DNA from: Bolinopsis microptera
Lineage: Eukaryota > Ctenophora > Tentaculata > Lobata > Bolinopsidae
NCBI RefSeq assembly: GCF_026151205.1
Contig: NC_087075.1
Coordinates: forward strand, 3,944,359 to 4,004,358
DNA: 60,000 nucleotides
Reading direction: 5' to 3'
Part shown: positions 11,901 through 23,900 of the stretch, piece after piece
How positions within the stretch are numbered: the first letter of the stretch is position 1
Layout: each line of letters begins with the position of its first letter
Translations under genes and position numbers: made by a program
The notes under the pieces: model-generated
Databases searched by the model: none
What the model was told of the DNA's origin: nothing
The model's input: only the letters and a program-made list of their open reading frames with translations

Positions 11901-14900
11901 TGTGTACTTAAAACACCGTTGCTATGGAACGTTTTGGTTGTTACCTAAATTCCTATTTTTCATCTAATGTGCACGTGGGCGGTCGTACATACAGACAACA
12001 AAAACAATTCTCTGAATTATAGTAGAGATAACTAATTGTATTAATAACATTAGTGTAATAAGCTATGATGATATCATGCCAACCTGTAAGAACTTGTCCT
12101 GCTCCGGGTCAGCAACTGCTTTCTCTTCTAGTTTCCGTGAGGGGCTCTTGTCCAGGAATGCAAAACTAATGCATCCCACCACACAAGTAACTGTTAGTAT
12201 ACCTGTAAATTATAGTGGTATACTTTTGTAGTATTGTAGTATTGTATACCTGTTAATTATAGTGGTATACTTTTGTAGTATTGTAGTATTGTATACCTGT
12301 AAATTATAGTGGTATACTTTTGTAGTATAATTGTAGTATTGTATACCTGTTAATTATAGTGGTATACTTTTGTAGTATTGTAGTATTGTATACCTGTAAA
12401 TTATAGTGGTATACTTTTGTCGTATTGTAGTATTGTATACCTGTAAATTATAGTGGTATACTTTTGTAGTATTGTAGTATTGTATACCTGTAAATTATAG
12501 TGGTATACTTTTGTAGTATTGTAGTATTGTATGTACCTGTAAATTATAGTGGTATACTTTTGTAGTATAATTGTAGTATTGTATACCTGTTAATTATAGT
12601 GGTATACTTTTGTAGTATTGTAGTATTGTATACCTGTAAATTATAGTGGTATACTTTTGTCGTATTGTAGTATTGTATACCTGTAAATTATAGTGGTATA
12701 CTTTTGTAGTATTGTAGTATTGTATACCTGTAAATTATAGTGGTATACTTTTGTAGTATTGTAGTATTGTATGTACCTGTAAATTATAGTGGTATACTTT
12801 TGTAGTATTGTAGTATTGTATACCTGTTAATTATAGTGGTATACTTTTGTAGTATTGTAGTATTGTATACCTGTAAATTATAGTGGTATACTTTTGTAGT
12901 ATTGTAGTATTGTATGTACCTGTAAATTATAGTGGTATACTTTTGTAGTATTGTAGTATTGTATACCTGTAAATTATAGTGGTATACTTTTGTAGTATTG
13001 TAGTATTGTATACCTGTAAATTATAGTGGTATACTTTTGTAGTATTGTAGTATTGTATACCTGTAAATTATAGTGGTATACTTTTGTAGTATTGTAGTAT
13101 TGTATACCTGTAAATTATAGTGGTATACTTTTGTCGTATTGTAGTATTGTATACCTGTAAATTATAGTGGTATACTTTTGTAGTATTGTAGTATTGTATA
13201 CCTGTAAATTATAATGGTAAACTTTTGTAGTATTGTAGGGGAAGCCAAGGGGTATTTTGGGGTATTATTGGGAATGCCTGAATGAATTTTGGAAATCCCC
13301 CATAATAAAGTACCCCAAAATGCCCCTTGGCTTCCCCCTATTGTAGTATTGTATACCTAAACAATACACTTGTCTTTATCCTGATAAAATTAATTGATAA
13401 TATAAAACATTCAGTTATAATATCACTTCTCTTTGCCCTCCTCCTAAAGTCTTATCATAATCAATTAATCTCCTTCACCCCCGGCCCCCACCCCCGGCCC
13501 CCACCCCCGGCCCCCACTCCACCTCTACCACATTTTGAGAGTATACCTAGTTGATAAGGCACCCCCGGCCCCACCCCCGGCCCCCACTCCACCTCTACCA
13601 CATATTGAGAGTATACCTAGTTGATAAGGCAGGATGAGATGACCACAGTAGACGAAGGCAGCTGCTCCAACCGAACTCTGTACAAACTTGAACATAGCAA
13701 ACGCTGGAGCTGGATTACTCTCGAATATTGTACCTGGTTTAATATTATGTTGAGATTTGGGAATAAGACTCTGATATATTGTAATTTAGAGGATTCTGTT
13801 ATTGTGCTTTAATATTGGGTTCAAATGTAGATATACATATCAAAGTCTGATATATAAAAGAAACAATTTCAATACATTCTCCCCCTCATCTCTCAAGTCT
13901 CCTCTCTCTTAGGCTCACTTACCAACTGCAGCGTAGATAGAAACATTGAAACCCCCGTCCCCCAGTCCCAGCAACACTCCCAGCCCCAGAGCTAGGTAAA
14001 TGCTGCTAGGTATGATGGGTGTCTCTTCTGCTACTGCTGCCTGGACACAGGTCATATTAGCAATCCAATAGCCCATTACCTCCTAGTAGTATTTATTGAG
14101 ATACATATCCTTATCTTGATAAATAGGTGTTGCTTGGTTTCCCAGTGTATAATACTGGAACTTACTGTAGTAGTGGCAGCATCAGATGGGAAGCTGATAA
14201 AACAGAGAACGAAGAGAAAAATGTTGATTATAGTACTAGCTATAATAACTCCATGTCTCCCTATCTTGTTAGTTAACCGACCCCAGATAAACCTGGAGAG
14301 ATTACATTACACCAGTAGTACTAATAAAGATTACATTACACCAGTAGTACTAATAAAGATTACATTACTATTACCTAATATATTCAACTATATAATGAGA
14401 TTACATTACAGAACCGATGAAAGTTTCTATAGACCTTTTATTTGGCCAATTTTTAACCCCATCCCCCCTCCGTAATCAGTTTCACACATAGCTATTGTGT
14501 CAAAATTACACTAGCGTACTCATTTGGAAACCTCCTCCGCCTCCCCCCTCAGCTAAATTATATATATATTATCTACCCTGCTGCTATTTCCCCCACTCCA
14601 GTACTGATTCCTCCCAAGGCGAGGTAACTCCTGTTTGGGAACACGTTCCCAACCGAGGTGATGAAGACGGAGCTCCAGTAGTTCAGTGACACGCCTGAGG
14701 AGGAGTTATCAGTCCATTAATAGCATTAATTAATTAATTAATTAGTCAATTAATTAATTAATTAGTCAATTAATAGCAGTCTTTCAGTGGGAATGAGAGG
14801 AGAAGTAGCTGTAGTTATCAATTCATTTGTTGGGGAACCATTTATTTACTTCTTTATTCCGAGTTTTTAATATCATTTCTTGATGGTCAGTATATGTAGG

Positions 14901-17900
14901 ATTATTCAATAGAGAGTTGACATAACATAGTTACAACAGTAGAGTTACAGTGCAGCAATGGTTCACATCACTTGTCTCTAATTTAAAGCGGTTGACATAT
15001 CTTATATCTCTAATTTAAAGACCCTTGGTTCCCCACCTGTGAAAATGATGGGAAGGTACAGTAAACACATCTCCCTAGTTTTACAGAACCTAGCAGCATC
15101 TACAATCGGTTGCAGTACTGACTGTGGTTTTCCTTCAGTTTTCTCCTCGATAGCGTTCTCTCTTTCTACGTCGTTGCTAACACATGTTTTTCTAGTAAAG
15201 ATCAGGAAGAATGGGACAATGGACGCGTCTTCTTCTGATTTCTGAGGAGACATGAACTTCATTAAATCTCAGTAAATACTAGATTACATTAACTCTTATT
15301 TAGATACTGGACTATTCAACAACAGAATGATCATAACAAATAAACAGTTATGCTTAGTAAAATAGTGCTACAAAGGTGTTACATGAAGTAAAGGTGTTAC
15401 ATAAAGGTGTTACATGAAGTAAAGGTGTTACATACTGTAGGTTCATCAGGGACAGGCGCTAGCAGAAGGAAGGTGAACATGCCCAGAGTGCACAGTACTC
15501 CTAGCACTTGGTATATCACGTATCTTTTAGTGTCACTGATCTTCGCGGAGTCCCCTGAATAGTGGATCGTTAAAAAACCCTTTATATTCCTGAAGAGTAG
15601 AGAGTTAAAACCTCTTCAGTCCTAAATCCTGATCTGGTTCTGGAGCAAGAAAACTCAACCAGACTATTATCAATGTGCTCTTGTGAGATGTGTTAACCTA
15701 GGTAAAAGTACAGGAAGACGAGCAATGTGCTCTTGTGAGATGTGTTAACCTAGGTAAAAGTAGAGGAAGACGAGCAATGTGCTCTTGTGAGATGTGTTAA
15801 CCTAGGTAAAAGTACAGGAAGACGAGCAATGTGCTCTTGTGAGATGTGTTAACCTAGGTAAAAGTAGAGAAAGACGTTTCCCAGAAGCATGCTGCTGTTG
15901 AACCACGACCAGAATATACCAGTGTTCTTTGCTTTAGTGTCTCCAGGGGAGTTCTTTGAAATCACCTGAAACATTCTAATAGTTTACCGGCCACACTGTA
16001 TAGTTTATGAATCATTTTATAATTTATAGGTGTTTGTATTTGATAGAAATAATCTCAATATCACTTCTTAGCTTTAGGGGAGGCTTTGTATCTTTGTAAG
16101 TGACGTGTTGAAAGTTCATTATTTTTACTAGTAGCTGTAAGTTACCATATATTAAAGGCTTTGTCAGTGAACATGTAAGTTGCCCTAGATAATACAAATG
16201 TACAAATGTACAGATTTACTAATGTACAGATGTACAGATGTACAGATGTACAGATGCACAAACCTCCCCACAAGCAGTCCAGAGCACAGCACCACCAAAA
16301 CCAAGCAGTGCCGAGAGAGTAAACACACTCCACATGTAAGGTTCTATCATGCAGTATATAAACCCAGTGTAGGGAATTGAAGACAGGAATAAGGACAGTT
16401 CTGGTCCTGAGGAAGTATTGTGAAGTTTATAATTTTTAGGGTTTTCTAATCTCTGGCGATATATTCTCTGAAGCATCGCTCGGTTGTGGAAATAGTTTAA
16501 ACTACAACAGTACCTACCTAGTTTCTTGACAACAGCAGGAGAGAACCAGTTAGCCAGTCCCAAACAGGCGTATATAATAGACAGACTGTAGAACCCTGTA
16601 ACATAAAGCAATAATAGACAGACTGTAGAACCCTGTAACATAAAGCAATAATAGACAGACTGTAGAACCCTGTAACATAAAGCAATAATAGACAGACTGT
16701 AGAACCCTGTAACATAAAGCAATAATAGACAGACTGTAGAACACTGTAAAATAAAGCAATAATAGACAGACTGTAGAACCCTGTAACATAAAGCAATAAT
16801 AGACAGACTGTAGAACACTGTAAAAGAAAGCAATAATAGACAGACTGTAGAACCCTGTAAAATAAAGCAATAATAGACAGACTGTAGAACACTGTAGAAG
16901 AAAGCAATAATAGACAGACTGTAGAACACTGTAAAAGAAAGCAATAATAGACAGACTGTAGAACCCTGTAAAATAAAGCAATAATAGACAGACTGTAGAA
17001 CCCTGTAAAATAAAGCAATTATAGACAGACTGTAGAACCCTGTAAAATAAAGCAATAATAGACAGACTGTAGAACCCTGTAAAATAAAGCAATAATAGAC
17101 AGACTGTAGAACACTGTAAAATAAAGCAATAATAGACAGACTGTAGAACCCTGTAAAATAAAGCAATAATAGACAGACTGTAGAACCCTGTAAAATAAAG
17201 CAATAATAGACAGACTGTAGAACCCTGTAAAATAAAGCAATAATAGACAGACTGTAGAACCCTGTAAAATAAAGCAATAATAGACAGACTGTAGAACCCT
17301 GTAAAATAAAGCAATAATAGACAGACTGTAGAACCCTGTAAAATAAAGCAATAATAGACAGACTGTAGAACCCTGTAAAATAAAGCAATAATAGACAGAC
17401 TGTAGAACACTGTAAAATAAAGCAATAATAGACAGACTGTAGAACCCTGTAAAATAAAGCAATAATAGACAGACTGTAGAACCCTGTAAAAGAAAGCAAT
17501 GTCAGCTCACATTATCCTTTATAATTAACAGTTTCAAAGACTCACTCGAAGTCTAATTAATGAAGGATCTGTAAACAACAACTCTACAAATGTTCCTGTT
17601 AATTCTAGTATTCTAGTATTCAATATAATGCTAAATTGCTAGTAAAGCAACATGTTCCTAAGATCTCACCAGTCTTGCTGTCAATGCCGTTGCTGTTGAA
17701 GTCTTTGAGCACAATGGCGGATATAAAGCCAGCTGTGATGAACGCTGAGAAGACGAACATAAAGCCGATACCCAGAATGTGGATATTGTACAGGTTCCTG
17801 TTCATCTTGTCCGAGTATGTACTATGTACTATGTACTAGAGAGATTTGTGTCAAGAAATGAATCAGCGAACGCTACGTATCTAAGCTGTCACCTAGCTGA

Positions 17901-20900
17901 GAGTATATAGACTAAGTAATCTTCCGGCAAAATTCATGATGGCCGGAATATATACCAGAGAGGCTTAACAGTTGCTGGAATCTATTATTGCACTTATTGT
18001 AAGGTGTTATAGAAAGAATTATGTGGGGTTGGAATGATCAAAGCAACGTAAACGATGGTAAATACTGTACATTATATGATAGGGTGCGCGTGGCAACTAG
18101 ACTAGAGTGACGTCACGGCCCGCAGTTTATATCAGCCAATAGGAGCGCGGCGTGGTATTTCGTGGTTCTGTAGTCTGTACACTTTCACCGGACATAAATG
18201 CGAATATTTGTAAGTCGATCCTAAGCTTCCTTCAATCTTCATCCTTTAACAAAACATATTTGGCGTTTTTACCGTTTTTACCAAAATTATTACGTAAAAC
18301 AAAATTAATAAAGGTTCCCAGAAACAATTGAGCCACTCTAAATGAGCCCTCTAGAAAGGGTCCTAGTTTAATGATAACTCATTTGTTCCAGTCAGTTGTA
18401 ACAACGGATTATTAGTGTGAGGCTGAATATCCGCTCCACGCCGTCTCTTGATTAGCTTATCAGGGAAGAAGAGTACCGACAGTAATAACACTTTCTGCAA
18501 CTTTGCACCATTTTTAATTGGGGAACTGCACTGTTGGTTATAAAATTTAATCAATCTCAGTCTGGATGATTAGTTGGTCCCCTGATAAAGATAATTTATC
18601 CTGATTATGACTTGTTTTTTTGCTGACTTAAAGCGTCCAGAATCCGAGCCAAAATTTATTATCCTAATTATAATCCACAACAAATTGGAGCCAATAAATT
18701 GAGTTTGATTTGTATGTAGGGGATATTTTTTAGGGGAGTGCCCCCTTAATACCCACACTTCTGAAAGTAGCCGGTGTACCAGGGTCCTCTCAGACCACAC
18801 CAAGTCCTAAATAGCATTTCTCAGCAAGAATAGCCAAGCATCAGCAACTCTTATGTTTCTCCCATGAAGTAACAACCCCACTTACCCTCGTAAATTTCAG
18901 GAGTTTGTTGATGTCCGATCTCTGTAAACACTACGAGTACAACGAGTTTCTAATGGGTCAACTAATGGAGATAATGCCCTATGGAGAACTAATTGATCTA
19001 CTAGGTAAGTTCATGACAAATAGCAAGTGTAAAATGGGCAGTGTTAAGTTCACTTAAGTTGATCATATTCGGATTATTGTAACGGTTGCTATAGTAACAC
19101 CATGATAACCTTGGTAACATCACGGTAACACCATGATAACCACGGTAACATCACGGTAACGCCATGATAACCATGGTAACATCACGGTAACACCATGATA
19201 ACCACGGTAACATCACGGTAATATCACGGTAACACCATGATAACCATGGTAACATCACTGTAATATCACGGTAACACCACGGTAACACCATGATAACCAC
19301 GGTAACATCACGGTAACACCATGATAACCACGGTAATATCACGGTAACACCATGATAACCACGGTAACATCACGGTAATATCACGGTAACACCATGATAA
19401 CCACGGTAATATCACGGTAACACCATGATAACCATGGTAACATCACTGTAATATCACGGTAACACCACGGTAACACCATGATAACCACGGTAACATCACG
19501 GTAACTGTTCAGACGCCCAAGAGACACGCAGACCGGTGACTATCAGAGCAAACTCTCTGAAGACAAGACGGAGAGACCTGGCCCAGACTCTTATTAACAG
19601 AGGAGTTAACCTGGACCCCATCGGAAAATGGAGCAAGGTACGTGGTACACTTATTAAATTACGCGTTATTATGTGTACGTGTTATTCATCTTCAACATTT
19701 TAAACTTATCAATTAAATAAAACTCGCCGGTTTAATAACGGACCCTGTTATCAGTTAATCACACCGCCCTGAACTCTGATAAGGGGTCAACATGCTTTTG
19801 TGAAACGTGAAATATTGTGGTTGTGCATGTGCCCTATAATGGGGGGCGGGGGGGGGGGGGGTGCACTACACCATGCCCTACGATACCTTGCTCGACTGTG
19901 ATAGGATCAGTTATGAATATTATCACCTAGAGTAACTCTGTTTAGTTGTGTCAAGTGAAGGTTAAATTTGATAGACAAGGTAAGTTTTGTTAAATAACAT
20001 ATAAAAACCTGATATATAATACCAAAATCAGGTGGGTCTAGTAGTGTACAACACATCGGTACCCCTCGGAGCCACTCCGGAGTACCTAGCTGGACACTAT
20101 ATGTTACAGGGAGCTAGTTCTTTTATACCTGTCATGGCTCTACATCCTAAACCCGGTACTTTTACTTATTAACTTATTAACTTATTATTAACTTATTATT
20201 AACTCATATAAATTGATGCATTCTTGTGTAAATTTGTATTGATCCCGTTTGATGGGACAAGGAAAAATGCTCTTATCAGGAAAGGAATTACTCGAGCATT
20301 TTTCCTTGTCGCATCAAACGGGATCAATACAAATTTACACAAGAATACATTGCAACCATGCGACTCATAATACTCCAATCCGAATTTTATAAGAATTGAC
20401 TGATTAATTAATTAACTAATTGACTAATTAACTAATTACCAGGTGAGAGAGTGTTGGACATGTGTGCGGCCCCTGGTGGCAAGAGTGCTTATCTAGCTGC
20501 ACTGATGAAAAACACAGGAATGTTGCTGTCTAATGACGCCAGTAAGGACCGAACTAAAGCTCTTACTGCTAACTTACACAGACTCGGTGAGAATTTAATG
20601 TGTTTTTATCAATGGAACGTGTTTTCATGTACGATGACATTAATCATATAAATAGGTGGACAACTTGGTCCTGGAGGATTATTTGTTCATTAATTTGATT
20701 GTTTTCTAAAGAAACGCAGATTTGTTTGTAAACTAAATGTTGACTAACATCACAGGAGTGAACAATGCGATAGTATGTAACTATGACGGTTTAGCGTTCC
20801 CCAAAGTTATGGGAAACTTTGACAGAGTATTATTAGATGCGCCTTGTAGTGGCAGTGGAGTGGTAAGTTAACTTTTATATAGAGGTTAGATGGAGGTTAG

Positions 20901-23900
20901 ATAGAGGTAGATAGAGGTTAGATAGAGGTAGATAGAGGTTAGATAGAGGTAGATAGAGGTAGATAGAGGTTAGATAGAGGTTAGATGGAGGTAAATAGAG
21001 GTTAGACAGAGGTTAGATAGAGGTAGATAGAGGTTAGATAGAGGTAAATGGAGGTTAGATAGAGGTTATATAGAGGTATATAGAGGTTAGATGGAGGGTA
21101 GATAGAGGTTATATAGAGGTATATAGAGGTTAGATAGAGGTTAGATAGAGGTTAGATAGAGGTTAGATAGAGGTAAATGGAGGTTAGATAGAGGTTATAT
21201 AGAGGTATATAGAGGTTAGATGGAGGGTAGATAGAGGTTATATAGAGGTATATAGAGGTTAGATAGAGGTTAGATAGAGGTTAGACAGAGGTAGATAGAG
21301 GTTAGATAGAGGTAGATAGAGGTTAGATAGAGGTAGATAGAGGTTAGATGGAGGGTAGATAGAGGTTATATAGAGGTATATAGAGGTTAGATGGAGGGTA
21401 GATAGAGGTAGATAGAGGTTAGATAGAGGTAGATAGAGGTTAGATAGAGGTTAGATAGAGGTAGATAGAGGTTAGATGGAGGGTAGATAGAGGTTATATA
21501 GAGGTATATAGAGGTTAGATGGAGGGTAGATAGAGGTTATATAGAGGTATATAGAGGTTAGATGGAGGGTAGATAGAGGTTATATAGAGGTATATAGAGG
21601 TTAGATGGAGGGTAGATAAGTAGATAGAGGTTAGATAGAGGTTATATAGAGGTATATAGAGGTAGATAGAGGTTAAATAGAGGTTAGATAGAGGTTATAT
21701 AGAGGTATATAGAGGTTAGATGGAGGGTAGATAGAGGTTATATAGAGGTATATAGAGGTTAGATGGAGGGTAGATAAGTAGATAGAGGTTAGATAGAGGT
21801 ATATAGAGGTAGATAGAGTTAGACAGAGGTTAGATAGAGGTTAGATAGAGGTTAGATAGAGGTTAGACAGAGGTTATATAGAGATAGACAGAGGTTAGAC
21901 GGAGGTTATATAGAGATAGACAGAGGTTAGACAGAGGTAGATAGAGGTTAGACAGAGGTTAGACAGAGGTAGATAGAGGTAGATAGAGTTAGACAGAGGT
22001 TAGATAGAGGTTAGATAGAGGTTAGATAGAGGTTAGATAGAGGTTATATAGAGGTAGATTGAGGTTAGATAAAGGTAGATAGAGGTAGACAGAGGCTACT
22101 TGATAGCGATCTGTAAGATGTTGAAGAAGTAACAAATGCTCATATTCAAGCTTTTCATTTAGAATTAAAACAAGTAATTAATATTATTGAGCCAGGGTGT
22201 GGACTGGTTGCACCTGGCTAAAGGTACCATTCAATTACGTAATAGTACAGAAACACAACAAAGTTACAATAAAATATGTTATCATAATACTATAATCAAC
22301 AAAATATATTTAATCATCGAATCTCGGATTTACAAATCAGTGAAACATAAACATACTATGCGGGGGGACTACAGACCCCCTCAAAGTCCTTTTCAACGTT
22401 ACTGCCAGGTTACCTATATAGCACTGAAAATCAATAACATCAGAAATTCAAATTCAAAGCAATGCAGTCATAGTATTACAAAGCCCCAAAACGCATCACT
22501 GCTTCAAACTCTATTATAACATGAGCATGCAAATAACATAAATCATCTAAAAACTAGAAAGGGTAAAATAAAATAAGAATATAAACTAAGTCAGCTAAAC
22601 AGTAATACAACAACTAATCTCACCAAAGAGATCCCTAGATACGCACAAAATATCTCAAATAGTAGGAAGCACATACCAACGCAGCTAGCAGCTTTCTTCA
22701 GAGCTTGATGAGTTAAGATCTCGTCTAATATACGTGTAATTATGGTGTTTTCTGCAGTTAACGTTTCTAAAACCCAGGTCAGTAAAGATCCGTCAGTGAA
22801 ACAGTCTAAAGACGAGCAAGAGATTCTGAAGATCGCTGAAGTTCAGAAGAAGCTTCTTTTAGCAGCAATAGACTCTGCTGATCACAGCTCTAAAACTGGA
22901 GGTACGTTGGAACTTGGAATGTTGTTTAGGGGGAGAGGAATGTTGTTTAGAGGGGGTTATGTTGTTAATTTTAAGATAGTACTTTACTAAACTGTTAAGA
23001 GTAGGACCGGCAATATGAATTGAGCTCTTTAACCCCTAACCCGTCCAATATCAAATATTTAATCACGTGACACTAATCTGTGATCACGTGACACTAACCT
23101 GTGATCACGTGACACTAACCTGTGATCACGTGACACTAACCTGTGATCACGTGACACTAACCTGTGATCACGTGACACTAACCTGTGATCACGCGACACT
23201 AACCTGTGATCACGTGACACTAACCTGTGATCACGTGACACTAACCTGTGATCACGTGACACTAACCTGTGATCACGTGACACTAACCTGTGATCACGTG
23301 ACACTAACCTGTGATCACGTGACACTAACCTGTGATCACGTGACACTAACCTGTGATCACGTGACACTAACCTGTGATCACGTGACACTAACCTGTGATC
23401 ACGTGACACTAACCTGTGATCACGTGACACTAACCTGTGATCACGTGACACTAACCTGTGATCACGTGACACTAACCTGTGATCACGTGACACTAACCTG
23501 TGATCACGTGACACTAACCTGTGATCACGTGACACTAACCTGTGATCACGTGACACTAACCTGTGATCACGTGACACTAACCTGTGATCACGTGACACTA
23601 ACCTGCGATCACGTGACACTAACCTGTGATCACGTGACACTAACCTGTGATCACGTGACACTAACCTGTGATCACGTGACACTAACCTGTGATCACGTGA
23701 CACTAACCTGTGATCACGTGACACTAACTTGTGATCACGTGACACTAACTTGTGATCACGTGACACTAACTTGTGACCCTCCAATCAGGCTACATAGTTT
23801 ACTCGACCTGCAGTGTGTTAGTCCAGGAGAACGAGTGGGTCGTGGACTACGTTCTCAAGAGAAGACATGTGAAACTGGTACCACTGGGTCTGGACATCGG

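Noticed and set aside
16219-17499. 426-residue open frame on the - strand ([14 protein letters not shown] repeats), and overlapping frames of 291, 166 and 147 residues
   Set aside because: They are the 37-bp acceptor array read through plus exon 2, intron 2 and exon 3. The frame cycles only because the unit lacks stops; no independent start or domain.
20873-22095. Interstitial telomere repeats (GGTTAG motifs)
   Set aside because: GGTTAG occurs only inside irregular TAGAGGTTAGA units, never as a regular hexamer run.
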